Shown in pieces: positions 8,585 through 17,311 of a DNA stretch of 64,000 bases (the stretch's first letter is position 1; each line of letters opens with the position of its first letter). The stretch lies in contig VAWN01000023.1 in assembly GCA_005885555.1 (NCBI GenBank), forward strand, positions 115,610 to 179,609, read 5' to 3'. The position numbers and the translations under genes are program-made. The notes below the pieces were generated by a model that was given only the letters and a program-made list of their open reading frames with translations, was not told the origin of the DNA and ran no database searches. The DNA is from Actinomycetota bacterium (GTDB lineage Bacteria > Actinomycetota > Actinomycetes > Mycobacteriales > Micromonosporaceae).

Positions 8585-10042
8585 ATGGTGAGCGACCTGA
8601 GCGCGGAGGACCTCGGCACCGTCCACTTCATCGGGATCGGCGGGGTCGGCATGAGCGGGCTGGCCCGGCTGATGCTGACCCGCGGCATTCCGGTGACCGG
8701 CAGCGAGCTGCGCCAGTGGCCGCACCTGGCCGGCCTGCGCGCGCTCGGCGGCACGATCCACATGAGCCACGAGGCGGCCAACCTCGACGGCGTCGACACG
8801 GTCGTGTACTCCAGCGCGATCCCGAAGGACCATCTGGAACTGGTCGAGGCGCGCGCCCGCGGCCTGCGGGTGCTGCACCGGGCCGAGGCGCTGGCCGTGT
8901 GCACCACCGGCCGGCGCACGGTCGCCATCGCCGGTACCCACGGCAAGACCACGACGACGTCGATGACCACGGTGATCCTCCAGCACGCCGGCATGGATCC
9001 GTCGTTCGTGATCGGCGGGGAGATCTCCGAGGTCGGCTCCAACGCGCACCACGGCAGCGGCGAGTACTTCGTCATCGAGGCCGACGAGCACGACCGCTCG
9101 TTCCTGAACTACCGGCCGTTCGTCGCGCTGGTAACCAACATCGACGCCGACCACCTCAACACGTTCGGCGACCTGGCCGGGCTGGCCGACGCGTTCCTGC
9201 AGTTCTGCCAGCGGACCGAGCCGGGCGGGTTCGTGGTGACCTGCGCCGACCAGCCGGCCACCCGGGAACTGGCCCGGCGGGCGCGTGAAGCCGGCCTGAC
9301 CGTGTTCACCTACGGCGAGGCCGAAGACGCCGACCTGCGGATGAGCGAGATCACCTCGTCGGCGCGCGGGGTGCGGTACCTGGCGGACCTGGACGGTACC
9401 CCGCTGGGCGAGGTGGCGCTGCCGGTACCCGGACGGCACCTCGGGCTCAACTCCGCGGCGGCGCTGCTGATCGCGCTGCGGCTGGGGGTACCGGCACAGA
9501 CCGCCATCGCCGCGCTGGCCGCCTTCCCCGGGGTACGGCGCCGGTTCGAGCTCAAGGGCACCGCCGACGGGGTGCGCGTCTACGATGAGTACGCCTACCA
9601 CCCGACCTCGATGACCGCCGCGCTGCGTACCCTGCGCGAGGTCGCCGGTGACGGCCGGCTGATCGTGGTCTTCCAGCCCTACCGCGTGTACCGCACCCGC
9701 GACCTGCAGGCCGAGATCGCCGCTGCGCTCGCCATCGCCGACGAGGCGGTGATCCTGGAGGTCTTCGGTCCGGGCGAGATCCGCGAACCGGGGGAGGGTG
9801 GCGTCGCGCTCACCGCCGCCGTCGAGCTGCCCGCCGAGGCGAAGGTCTTCGCACCCGAGTGGGACGAGGTACCCGCCGAGGTCGTGCGCCGGGCGCGGGA
9901 GGGCGACGTGGTGGTCACCATGGGCGCGCCGCCGATCTCGCTGATGGGCGACGAGCTGCTCGCCGCACTCGACGAGCGGCCCGGATACGCCGCGCGCCAT
10001 GCGGCGGTACCCGCGCAGGTCGATGAGCGCTCCTCCGCGTAG
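8585..10042 (+). CDS. murC: UDP-MurNAc:L-Ala ligase MurC
   Basis: MurC attaches the first stem residue, L-Ala, to UDP-MurNAc. The protein of about 485 residues begins with HFIGIGGVGMSGLARL, the Mur N-terminal nucleotide fold, and has the ATP loop GTHGKTTTT near residue 117. Further family motifs are EADEHDRSFL and DEYAYHPT. The start is either ATG 8585 or GTG 8588. The CAGGAGG at 8577-8583 is better spaced for GTG 8588, so the true protein may be one residue shorter. The ribosome-binding site is provided by the repeat unit upstream. Its end overlaps ftsQ by 20 bases. Confidence 0.95.
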   Translation: MVSDLSAEDLGTVHFIGIGGVGMSGLARLMLTRGIPVTGSELRQWPHLAGLRALGGTIHMSHEAANLDGVDTVVYSSAIPKDHLELVEARARGLRVLHRAEALAVCTTGRRTVAIAGTHGKTTTTSMTTVILQHAGMDPSFVIGGEISEVGSNAHHGSGEYFVIEADEHDRSFLNYRPFVALVTNIDADHLNTFGDLAGLADAFLQFCQRTEPGGFVVTCADQPATRELARRAREAGLTVFTYGEAEDADLRMSEITSSARGVRYLADLDGTPLGEVALPVPGRHLGLNSAAALLIALRLGVPAQTAIAALAAFPGVRRRFELKGTADGVRVYDEYAYHPTSMTAALRTLREVAGDGRLIVVFQPYRVYRTRDLQAEIAAALAIADEAVILEVFGPGEIREPGEGGVALTAAVELPAEAKVFAPEWDEVPAEVVRRAREGDVVVTMGAPPISLMGDELLAALDERPGYAARHAAVPAQVDERSSA

Positions 10043-10787
10043 CTGGCGGCTGGTGCGGGCCCGGCGGGAGGCGATCCCGCCGTCGGTTCGCCGGTTCAGC
10101 GCGCGGGCCCGGCAACGCCGCTGGCAGGCGGCCCGGCCCTGGCTGGTCGGTGCGGCCGGGCTGGCGCTGGCGGGGCTGGCCGGCTGGCTGGTGTACGGCA
10201 CCCCGCTGCTCGGCGTCCGGGAGGTCGCCGTCCGCGGTGCGACCCTGCTCAGTGCCGACGAGGTGCGGGCGGCCGCGCGGATCCCGGCGGGTACCCCGCT
10301 GGCGTCGCTCGACCTGGCCGCGGTCCGCCGCCGGGTGGTCGCGCTGCCCGCGGTGCGGGTGGCGACCGTGGAACGGGACTGGCCGTCGCGGGTGCTGATC
10401 GTGGTCACCGAGCGGGTCGCGGTCGCCCAGGTGCGCCGGTCCGACGGCCGGTTCGACCTGATCGACGGCTCCGGTGTCGTCTTCCACACGGTACCGTCGG
10501 ATGCCGGCCTGCCCGCCCTGAAGCTCGCGGCGCCCCACCCGGGCGACCCGACCACGGTGGCCGCGCTGAAGGTCCTCGCCGCGCTGACCGCGGACCTGCG
10601 CGCTCAGCTGCTGACCCTGGTCGCCGATTCGCCGGCCCGCATCCACCTGGAGCTGCGCGGCAGCCGGCAGGTCATCTGGGGCGACGCGACGGAGAACGCG
10701 GCCAAGGCGCAGGCGGCGACCGGCCTCCTCGGATACCCGGCCGGGGTGATCGACGTGAGCGCCCCGCAGTACGTGACAGTTCACTGA
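10023..10787 (+). CDS. ftsQ: Cell division protein FtsQ
   Basis: FtsQ is a bitopic membrane protein that connects divisome subcomplexes. The 254-residue protein has a basic cytoplasmic N-terminus, one hydrophobic helix (around AARPWLVGAAGLALAGLAGW), then a POTRA domain beginning at GVREVAVRGATLL, followed by a beta domain with VERDWPSRVLIVVTERVAVA. I prefer ATG 10023, inside the murC end, over the upstream ATG at 9999. Two hairpins follow the stop before ftsZ, so ftsZ probably has mostly its own transcription. Confidence 0.92.
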   Translation: MSAPPRSWRLVRARREAIPPSVRRFSARARQRRWQAARPWLVGAAGLALAGLAGWLVYGTPLLGVREVAVRGATLLSADEVRAAARIPAGTPLASLDLAAVRRRVVALPAVRVATVERDWPSRVLIVVTERVAVAQVRRSDGRFDLIDGSGVVFHTVPSDAGLPALKLAAPHPGDPTTVAALKVLAALTADLRAQLLTLVADSPARIHLELRGSRQVIWGDATENAAKAQAATGLLGYPAGVIDVSAPQYVTVH

Positions 10788-10826
10788 CGTGTTGCGACAC
10801 GCCGTGACCGGTCCTTGGATCACGGC
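10788..10826 (+). terminator. Two stem-loops after ftsQ
   Basis: The first hairpin is CGTGT-TGCG-ACACG at 10788-10801. The second pairs GCCGTGA (10801-10807) with TCACGGC (10820-10826) across a 12-base loop. There is no T-run, so they may weaken read-through or act in processing between ftsQ and ftsZ without ending transcription fully. Confidence 0.4.
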
Positions 10827-10861
10827 GAGGCGCCGCATACCTTGCCGAAGAGGGCGGATAG

Positions 10862-10892
10862 TTGACATAACTTCAACCCTCTAGTAGAGGGT
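10862..10892 (+). promoter_or_regulatory. ftsZ promoter with perfect inverted repeat
   Basis: TTGACA at 10862-10867 is a good -35 box. ACCCTCTA (10876-10883) and TAGAGGGT (10885-10892) form a perfect 8-base inverted repeat around one G, covering the expected -10 region (TAGAGG at 10885-10890, 17-base spacing). A further GAGGGTT follows at 10893-10899 and could pair with the same left arm. Similar symmetrical elements upstream of ftsZ are familiar to me from other actinobacteria. I infer a promoter with an operator that controls FtsZ dosage. Confidence 0.65.
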
Positions 10893-10966
10893 GAGGGTTA
10901 CCCCCTGCCCCCGCGTACGGAGCGGGCGTCGCCGGCCGCCCGCCACCTCGAAGGGAAGGCTGACCG

Positions 10967-12073
10967 ATGACACCTCCGCACAACTACCTCGCGGTCATCA
11001 AGGTCGTCGGTATCGGCGGCGGCGGGGTCAACGCAGTCAACCGGATGATCGAGGTCGGCCTCAAGGGCGTCGAGTTCATCGCGATCAACACCGACGCGCA
11101 GGCGCTGCTGATGAGCGACGCCGACGTCAAGCTCGACGTCGGCCGGGAGCTGACCCGGGGCCTGGGCGCCGGCGCCAACCCCGACGTCGGCAAGAGCGCC
11201 GCCGAGGACCACCGCGACGAGATCGAGGAGGTACTCAAGGGTGCCGACATGGTCTTCGTCACCTGCGGCGAGGGCGGCGGGACAGGTACCGGCGGCGCGC
11301 CGGTCGTCGCGCAGATCGCCCGCAAGCTCGGCGCGCTGACCATCGGCGTGGTCACCCGGCCGTTCTCCTTCGAGGGCAAGCGACGCCAGGTACAGGCCGA
11401 GGCGGGCATCGAGGACCTGCGCAACCAGTGCGACACCCTCATCGTGATCCCCAACGACCGGCTGCTCGCCCTGGGTGACCGCAACATCAGCATGATGGAC
11501 GCGTTCCGCCAGGCCGACCAGGTACTGCTCTCCGGTGTCCAGGGCATCACCGACCTGATCACCACGCCGGGCCTGATCAACCTGGACTTCGCCGACGTGA
11601 AGAGCGTGATGAGCGGGGCCGGCAGCGCGCTCATGGGCATCGGCAGCGCGCGCGGGGACAACCGGGCGGTCGACGCCGCGCAGCACGCCATCTCCAGCCC
11701 GCTGCTGGAGCAGAGCATGGACGGCGCCCGCGGCGTGCTGCTGTCCATCGCCGGCGGTTCCGACCTGGGGCTGTTCGAGATCAACGACGCGGCCCAGCTG
11801 GTCACCGACGCGGCCCACCCGGACGCCAACATCATCTTCGGCGCGGTGATCGACGACGCGCTCGGCGACGAGGTCCGGGTCACCGTGATCGCGGCCGGGT
11901 TCGACGGCGGCGCCCCGGCATACAAGCCGGCCGAGCCGCAGCGGGTGCAGCTGCCCGAGGGGTCGCCCGGCGGTACCCCGCCGCGCCAGCAGCCCACGCC
12001 CACCGGCTCGGCGCCGCGGCGGGTACTTTTCGATGACGTGGACGTACCGGACTTCCTCAAGAACGGTGCCTGA
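10967..12073 (+). CDS. ftsZ: Cell division GTPase FtsZ
   Basis: FtsZ is the tubulin-like GTPase that forms the cytokinetic ring. The 368-residue protein has the GTP-binding signature GGGTGTG at residues 103-109, a conserved globular domain up to about residue 312, a Pro/Gly-rich linker, and the conserved C-terminal peptide [13 protein letters not shown] (356-368), which in this family binds SepF, FtsW or other partners. The ATG 10967 has AAGGGAAGG at 10951-10959 as ribosome-binding site. The YggS gene begins inside its last codons, so the gene most often found directly after ftsZ in related genomes (pgeF) is not here. Confidence 0.98.
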   Translation: MTPPHNYLAVIKVVGIGGGGVNAVNRMIEVGLKGVEFIAINTDAQALLMSDADVKLDVGRELTRGLGAGANPDVGKSAAEDHRDEIEEVLKGADMVFVTCGEGGGTGTGGAPVVAQIARKLGALTIGVVTRPFSFEGKRRQVQAEAGIEDLRNQCDTLIVIPNDRLLALGDRNISMMDAFRQADQVLLSGVQGITDLITTPGLINLDFADVKSVMSGAGSALMGIGSARGDNRAVDAAQHAISSPLLEQSMDGARGVLLSIAGGSDLGLFEINDAAQLVTDAAHPDANIIFGAVIDDALGDEVRVTVIAAGFDGGAPAYKPAEPQRVQLPEGSPGGTPPRQQPTPTGSAPRRVLFDDVDVPDFLKNGA

Positions 12074-12812
12074 CGCCCCGCCGCCCGACCGGCGCACCGA
12101 CCTGGCCACCCGGCTGGCCCGGGTGCGTACCCGCATCGCCGACGCCTGCGCGGCCGCCGGCCGGGACCGGGCGGAGGTGACCCTGGTGGCGGTCACCAAG
12201 ACCTACCCGGCCAGCGACGTGCTGCACCTGGCCGGCCTCGGGGTACGCGACATCGGGGAGAACCGCGACCAGGAGGCGGCACCGAAGGCGGCCGAGGTCG
12301 CCGCCGCGGGGTCGGAGGTGCGCTGGCACTTCGTCGGCCAGCTGCAGCGCAACAAGGCCCGGTCGGTGGTCGGGTACGCGTCGCTGGTGCACTCCGTCGA
12401 CGGGGTACGGCTGGCGACCGCGCTGGGTCGGGCCGCCGCCCGGTACCGGGAGCAGCCGCTGGACGTTCTCGTCCAGGTCAGCCTGGACGGCGACCCGGCG
12501 CGCGGCGGCGCGGTACCGGAGGGCCTGGCCGACCCGCCGCCGGACCGGCAGCTGGCGGCGGTGGCGGAGGCGGTCGCGGGTACCCCGGCGCTGCGGCTGC
12601 GCGGTGTCATGGCGGTCCCGCCGCTGGACTGGGCACCGGAGCGGGCCTTCGAACGGCTCGCCGCGGTCGCCTCGACGTTGCGTGACAAGTATCCGACGGC
12701 TCAACTGATCTCCGCGGGTATGAGCGCCGACCTGGAACAGGCCGTCGCATTCGGGGCGACACATGTGCGCATCGGTAGCGCATTGCTCGGAAACCGGCCG
12801 CCGCTGCGGTAA
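12066..12812 (+). CDS. YggS/YBL036C-family PLP-binding protein
   Basis: This family binds pyridoxal 5'-phosphate without known enzyme activity and helps vitamin B6 and amino acid homeostasis. The 248-residue protein has the PLP lysine in LVAVTKTYP (Lys45), the motif IGENRDQE, and the late segment [26 protein letters not shown], recognisable by its parts SAGMSADLE and [13 protein letters not shown] 12066 overlaps the ftsZ end; an ATG at 12033 would extend it far into ftsZ and is unlikely. It lies between ftsZ and sepF as in most Gram-positive bacteria. Confidence 0.92.
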   Translation: MPDAPPPDRRTDLATRLARVRTRIADACAAAGRDRAEVTLVAVTKTYPASDVLHLAGLGVRDIGENRDQEAAPKAAEVAAAGSEVRWHFVGQLQRNKARSVVGYASLVHSVDGVRLATALGRAAARYREQPLDVLVQVSLDGDPARGGAVPEGLADPPPDRQLAAVAEAVAGTPALRLRGVMAVPPLDWAPERAFERLAAVASTLRDKYPTAQLISAGMSADLEQAVAFGATHVRIGSALLGNRPPLR

Positions 12813-12929
12813 CCTGACGGAGCGCCGAACTTACATGGTTGTGTTTCCGCACTCCAGGGTATGAGCGGTAGACCGGACGCGGCATTCCATGGGGGGACCT
12901 GCCGCACGGGCGAGAAGAGGGACGTCGCG

Positions 12930-13523
12930 ATGGGAGCACTGCGCAAGGCGGGCGTCTGGCTCGGACTCATCGAGGACGAGGACGACCGTCACTACGACGG
13001 GCCGGGGTACGACGACGACTTCGAGGACGAGGCCGACGAGGTACCGGCACCGGTGCGCCCCCGCGCGGCGGCCGCCGAGCGCCTCGCCGAGGCCCGGGAG
13101 ACCGGTCGCAGCGAGCGGACGGCGGTGCGGGCGATCGGCCGGCCGGTAGCGTCGGGCACCAGCTACCCGACGCGGGACAACCTGGCACTGGCACCACAGG
13201 TACAACTCCGGGAGCGGGCGGTGGTGACGGAGGACGAGGAGCGGCGCTACCAGATCACCACGCTGCACCCCACCACGTACAACGAAGCGCGTACGATCGG
13301 TGAGCACTTCCGGGACGGGGTACCGGTGATCATGAATCTCACCGAAATGGCGGAGGCGGATGCCAAACGTCTGGTGGACTTTGCGGCCGGACTGGCGTTC
13401 GGCCTCAGGGGTAGCATGGAGCGGGTGACCAACCGGGTGTTTCTGCTCTCGCCGGCCAACGTTCAGGTCACCGCGGAGGACAAGGCCAGGATCGCCGAGG
13501 GCGGGTTCTTCAACCAGAGCTGA
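12930..13523 (+). CDS. sepF: Cell division protein SepF
   Basis: SepF is the FtsZ membrane anchor of Gram-positive bacteria. The 197-residue protein starts with [17 protein letters not shown], an N-terminal amphipathic helix that in this family inserts into the membrane. An acidic disordered linker of about 95 residues follows, then the SepF core ([36 protein letters not shown] in overlapping parts; [20 protein letters not shown] near the end). I chose ATG 12930 because the membrane helix begins there and GAAGAGGG lies upstream. An upstream ATG at 12861 would add 23 unlikely residues. A possible promoter lies in the 117-base gap before the gene. Confidence 0.94.
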   Translation: MGALRKAGVWLGLIEDEDDRHYDGPGYDDDFEDEADEVPAPVRPRAAAAERLAEARETGRSERTAVRAIGRPVASGTSYPTRDNLALAPQVQLRERAVVTEDEERRYQITTLHPTTYNEARTIGEHFRDGVPVIMNLTEMAEADAKRLVDFAAGLAFGLRGSMERVTNRVFLLSPANVQVTAEDKARIAEGGFFNQS

Positions 13524-13541
13524 CCAAGGGATCCGCCGGAC

Positions 13542-13838
13542 GTGCTGATATCCATCATTGCCCAGGCCGCCTACCTCGTCTTGTACTTCTTCTGGCTGAT
13601 GCTGCTGGGCAGGTTTGTGATGGGTTGGGTACTTTCCTTCGGGCGACGTTGGCACCCCGGCCGGGGAGCAGCGGCGACACTGGAAGCGGTGTGGAGCGTT
13701 ACTGATCCGCCTCTCAAGGCGTTGAGGCGTGTGATCCCACCACTTCCTCTTGGTACGGTGACCGTTGACCTGTCTGCCATCGTCCTGCTGCTTATCCTGT
13801 ACGTGCTGATGCAAGTCGTGGTGAGGTCGTTCATCTGA
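13542..13838 (+). CDS. YggT-family membrane protein
   Basis: This small protein has 98 residues and two strong hydrophobic segments, at about residues 1-28 and 76-96, with a conserved WVLSFG and VTDPPLKALRRVIPPL between them. YggT proteins sit in the membrane and are regularly coded between sepF and divIVA; a role in envelope growth or osmotic response is proposed but the mechanism is unknown. The GTG start lies 18 bases after the sepF stop. Confidence 0.9.
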   Translation: MLISIIAQAAYLVLYFFWLMLLGRFVMGWVLSFGRRWHPGRGAAATLEAVWSVTDPPLKALRRVIPPLPLGTVTVDLSAIVLLLILYVLMQVVVRSFI

Positions 13839-13903
13839 CCCGGTGCCCCCAGCACCTGCCGGACGAGCGGCCTGCGGCCCGCAGCTGAACCCGAGGAGTT
13901 CCG

Positions 13904-14695
13904 ATGCCGCTAACCCCGGCCGACGTCCACAACGTCGCCTTCAAGAAGCCTCCGATCGGTAAGCGGGGGTACGACGAGGAGGAGGTCGACGCCTTCCTGG
14001 ACGAGGTCGAGCGCGAACTCGCTCGTCTGATCGAGGAGAACAACGAGCTTCGCGCGGCGGCTGAGCGCGGCGGGCGACCCGCCGTGCCGGTCAGCGGCGG
14101 TGGCGATCCCCGGCTCGCCCAGGAGAACGCCGAGCTCAAGGCACAGCTCGACCGGCTCAACCGGGACAAGTCCGCGGCCGAGCAGGCCGCGCGGGCGATG
14201 CAGTCCGAACTGGAGCAGGTGCGCTCCCAGGGCGGCCCGGTCATCACCGGCGACGGTGAGCAGCAGGCGCTGCGGGTACTCATGATGGCCCAACGCACCG
14301 CCGACGACCACGTCGCCGACGCCCGCCGCGAGGCGGACAAGCTGCTGTCCGACGCGCGCACCAAGGCCGAGGAGGTCACCCGGGAGGCCCGCGCGAAGGC
14401 TGACGCGCTCGAACGCGACGCCCGCCAGCGCCACCAGGAGGCCATGGGCGGCCTGGACGCCAAGCGCAGCGCGCTGCAGAAGCACATCGAGGAACTCAAG
14501 CAGTTCGAGCGGGAGTACCGCACCCGCCTGAAGGCCTACCTGGAGAGCCAGCTGCGCGACCTGGACGGCAGCGGCAAGGGCCTGGAGGCCGAGATGACCC
14601 GGACCGACGCTTCGCGGGCCGGTGGCACTGGCCTGGCCGCGGCCGGCGCCGGCGCGTACGGTGCGCGCTCCGGCCTGGACAGCACGAACCGTTAA
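13904..14695 (+). CDS. wag31: Polar growth protein Wag31/DivIVA
   Basis: Wag31 (DivIVA) collects at negatively curved membranes at the poles and organises tip growth in actinobacteria. The 263-residue protein begins [32 protein letters not shown] in overlapping parts, the DivIVA lipid-binding domain, and continues as long coiled coil (about residues 30-70 and 115-225) broken by a Gly/Pro-rich linker ([11 protein letters not shown]). The ATG has CCGAGGAG upstream. It closes the classical dcw block. Confidence 0.95.
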   Translation: MPLTPADVHNVAFKKPPIGKRGYDEEEVDAFLDEVERELARLIEENNELRAAAERGGRPAVPVSGGGDPRLAQENAELKAQLDRLNRDKSAAEQAARAMQSELEQVRSQGGPVITGDGEQQALRVLMMAQRTADDHVADARREADKLLSDARTKAEEVTREARAKADALERDARQRHQEAMGGLDAKRSALQKHIEELKQFEREYRTRLKAYLESQLRDLDGSGKGLEAEMTRTDASRAGGTGLAAAGAGAYGARSGLDSTNR

Positions 14696-14711
14696 CTGAG
14701 CCACCCCGGGG

Positions 14712-15392
14712 GTGAGTGTGATCTACGGAAGTCTTCTCCTCATCCTCGTGGCCGTGGTGATGTTCGGCCTGGGACTGGTACAGGGCTCCAACGCGTTCCT
14801 GGTCGGGTCGATCGCGGCGAGCCTGTTCGCCGCGATCCTCGTGGTGCTGGCCGCGCGGCAGGCAGCCGCCGCCCGGGCTTCGTTCGGCCGGCGGGCACCG
14901 GCGGCGGAAGGGCTCGGTACCGAGGCGGCCGAGCCCGGCGCAGACGTGCCCAGGGACCGCGACCGGCCCCGCGAGGCGGGCCGGCGGCGCGGTGACGGCA
15001 CCGTCTACGGCCGGGAGGCGGCCCCGGCGGGTACCGAGGCGGCCACCGACGTCCTCGTGGCCGACGAGCCCGAGCAGGTTCCGATCCCCGGGCAGGCGAC
15101 CGGGGCCCGGCACCTGGAGTTCGACCTCGAAGAGGACACCGACGACGAGGACCCGCCCGACGAGCCGGCCGCACAGCTGGTCACCCCGGCCGACGCCGAC
15201 CGGGTGTCCCGGATGTCGGCCGAGGTACTCGTGATCGACGGGCGGCCGCGGTACCACCAGGCGGGCTGCGTGCACCTGCTCGGCCGGGAAAGCGAACCGT
15301 TGCCGGTCAGCGAGGCCGTCGAACTGGGCTTCACGCCGTGCAGCCTGTGCGAGCCGGACAGCGCACTGCTCGCCGAAGCGCGGCGGGTCTGA
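14712..15392 (+). CDS. Membrane protein with Ada-like C-terminal Cys motif
   Basis: I do not know a named function. The 226-residue protein has two membrane helices near the N-terminus (about 4-20 and 28-46), an acidic Pro-rich middle, and a compact C-terminal motif: Tyr181-His182-x3-Cys186, then GFTPC(210)-SL-C(213). The pattern YHxxxC...GFxPCxxC is what one sees in Ada-like zinc modules at the ends of some secreted nucleases and phage proteins. Here it would face the cytoplasm or cell exterior depending on topology. It follows wag31 by 16 bases and overlaps the DUF167 gene, so it is in the operon. Confidence 0.75.
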   Translation: MSVIYGSLLLILVAVVMFGLGLVQGSNAFLVGSIAASLFAAILVVLAARQAAAARASFGRRAPAAEGLGTEAAEPGADVPRDRDRPREAGRRRGDGTVYGREAAPAGTEAATDVLVADEPEQVPIPGQATGARHLEFDLEEDTDDEDPPDEPAAQLVTPADADRVSRMSAEVLVIDGRPRYHQAGCVHLLGRESEPLPVSEAVELGFTPCSLCEPDSALLAEARRV

Positions 15393-15682
15393 CCGAGCGG
15401 ATCGTCCCCGTCCGGGTGCGGCCCGGGGCGAGCCGGACCCGGGTCGGTGGCCGGTATGACGGCCCGCACGGGCCGGCGCTGATCGTCGCGGTCACCGCTC
15501 CGCCCGTGGACGGGCGGGCAACCGAAGCCGTCCTGCGCGCCGTCGCCGACGCGCTCGGCCTGCGGGTCCGCGACGTCCGGCTGCACAGCGGTACCGCCAG
15601 CCGCGACAAGCTGCTCGCCGTCACCTCGTCGGCACCGGACCTGGCCGGCCGGATCCAGGCGCTGCTCGACGGCACTCCATGA
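15338..15682 (+). CDS. DUF167 (YggU-family) protein
   Basis: A small cytoplasmic protein of up to 114 residues with the DUF167 core: VRVRPGASRTRVGG, then VTAPPVDGRATEAVLRAVADALG and LHSGTASRDKL (given in parts). No biochemical role is established for the family. The start is uncertain: GTG 15338 or GTG 15347 would both lie inside the previous gene, and the conserved part begins only near 15400. The stop shares ATGA with the antiporter start. Confidence 0.8.
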   Translation: MQPVRAGQRTARRSAAGLTERIVPVRVRPGASRTRVGGRYDGPHGPALIVAVTAPPVDGRATEAVLRAVADALGLRVRDVRLHSGTASRDKLLAVTSSAPDLAGRIQALLDGTP

Positions 15683-17181
15683 GCCATACCCTGACGGTCG
15701 CGCTGCTGCTCGGATCGGCGGTACTGCTGGTCGCGGTCGGCGCGGTGCGGCTGTCCACCCGGGTCGGGCTGCCCAGCCTCCTGGTGTACCTGGCGCTCGG
15801 CATGGCGATCGGCGAGTCCGGCCTCGGCATCCGGTTCGACGACGCCACACTCACCCGTACCCTCGGCACCTGCGCGCTTGTCGTGATCATCGCGGAGGGC
15901 GGGCTCACCTCCCGCTGGACGACGCTGCGACCGGTACTCGGGATCTCCGTGGTGCTGTCCACCGTCGGGGTGGCGGCGTCGGTCGCGGTCGTCGGGGTCG
16001 TCTCGCACTACCTGCTGCACGTCGGCTGGCAGCTCGCGCTGATCTACGGCGCCGTACTCTCCTCGACCGACGCGGCGGCGGTGTTCTCGACGCTGCGGCG
16101 GATGCCGGTACGGCGCCGGCTGGCCGCGATCCTGGAGGCGGAGTCCGGCATCAACGACGCGCCGGTCGTGCTGCTCGTCTCGCTGCTGTCGACCGGGGCG
16201 GGACACGGCGAGCCGTGGTGGCAGCTGGCGCTGCTGATCGGGTACGAGCTGGTGGCCGGGGCGGCGCTGGGGCTGGCGGTCGGCTTCGTCGGCGCGTGGG
16301 CGCTGCGCCGCGCCGCCCTGCCCGCGGCCGGCCTGTACCCGCTGGCCGCCGTCGGGCTCACCGTGCTGGCGTTCGCCACCGGTACCCTCGCCCACGCCTC
16401 CGGATTCCTGGCCGTCTACACCGCCGGGGTGGTGCTCGGCAATGCCCGGCTGCCGCACCGGTACGCGATCCTGGGGTTCGCCGACGGGCTGGCCTGGCTG
16501 GCGCAGATCGGGCTGTTCGTCCTGCTCGGGCTGCTGGTGTCGCCGTACCGGCTGGGTACCGCCGTGCTGCCCGGCCTGATCATCGGGCTGGCGCTGGTGC
16601 TGCTCGCCCGGCCGGTGTCGGTACTGGTCTCGGCGACCCCGTTCCTGGTGCGCTGGCGGGAACAGGCGTTCCTGTCGTGGGCCGGGCTGCGCGGCGCGGT
16701 ACCCATCGTGCTGGCCACGATCCCGTTGTCCGAGGGGGTACCCGGTGCCCAGACGCTTTTCGATGTGGTGTTCGTGCTCGTCGTCATGTACACCCTCGTG
16801 CAGGGCACCACGCTGCCGCCGCTGGCCCGCTGGCTGCGGGTGACCGACCCGGAGCAGGCGACCGAGCTGCTCGTGGAGAGCGCCCCGCTTGAGCGGATGC
16901 GCGCCGACCTGATGCGGGTGGAGGTACCGGTCGGCTCCCGCCTCAACGGCGTGTACCTCGACGAGCTGCGCCTGCCGCTCGGTGCCGCGGTGACCCTGGT
17001 GCTGCGCGACGGTACCGGCTTCGTACCCGACGCCACGACCCGGCTGCGCCAGGGCGACAGCCTGCTCATCGTCACCACGGTCGAGGTGCGCGAGGCGGCC
17101 GAGCGCCGGCTGCACGCGGTCGGCCGGCACGGCCGGCTGGCCCGCTGGCGCATGGAAGGCCCGCGGTCCAGGCGCTCCTGA
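15679..17181 (+). CDS. CPA1-type cation/proton antiporter with RCK_C domain
   Basis: The 500-residue protein is a membrane antiporter of the NhaP/CvrA type, exchanging K+ or Na+ for protons. About twelve hydrophobic segments fill residues 5-395. Transport motifs are [10 protein letters not shown] (128-137) and [10 protein letters not shown] (155-164). From about residue 405 a soluble TrkA_C/RCK_C domain follows ([11 protein letters not shown] to [11 protein letters not shown]), which in homologues senses nucleotides or ions. The ATG overlaps the DUF167 stop. Substrate preference cannot be read from the sequence; the RCK_C tail favours potassium. Confidence 0.9.
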   Translation: MSHTLTVALLLGSAVLLVAVGAVRLSTRVGLPSLLVYLALGMAIGESGLGIRFDDATLTRTLGTCALVVIIAEGGLTSRWTTLRPVLGISVVLSTVGVAASVAVVGVVSHYLLHVGWQLALIYGAVLSSTDAAAVFSTLRRMPVRRRLAAILEAESGINDAPVVLLVSLLSTGAGHGEPWWQLALLIGYELVAGAALGLAVGFVGAWALRRAALPAAGLYPLAAVGLTVLAFATGTLAHASGFLAVYTAGVVLGNARLPHRYAILGFADGLAWLAQIGLFVLLGLLVSPYRLGTAVLPGLIIGLALVLLARPVSVLVSATPFLVRWREQAFLSWAGLRGAVPIVLATIPLSEGVPGAQTLFDVVFVLVVMYTLVQGTTLPPLARWLRVTDPEQATELLVESAPLERMRADLMRVEVPVGSRLNGVYLDELRLPLGAAVTLVLRDGTGFVPDATTRLRQGDSLLIVTTVEVREAAERRLHAVGRHGRLARWRMEGPRSRRS

Positions 17182-17236
17182 GGGTTTGTGAACCTGAATT
17201 CGGGCCAATTCGTGTGGCATGTTTGTCGTCGGCCCG

Positions 17237-17295
17237 TACAGTCCGTATTCTTGCCAGCCTCTGGAGTGCGCGGCGCCCCGCCGCGCGCCCATTTT
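17237..17295 (+). promoter_or_regulatory. Probable promoter and 5' UTR hairpin before the DksA-like gene
   Basis: TACAGT at 17237-17242 is a plausible -10. The hairpin GCGCGGC (17268-17274)/GCCGCGC (17280-17286) is followed by ATTTT at 17291-17295. The hairpin may end antiporter transcription or lie in the leader of the next gene. The promoter and the hairpin are both inferred. Confidence 0.4.
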
Positions 17296-17311
17296 GCATG
17301 TGGGGGATGCC

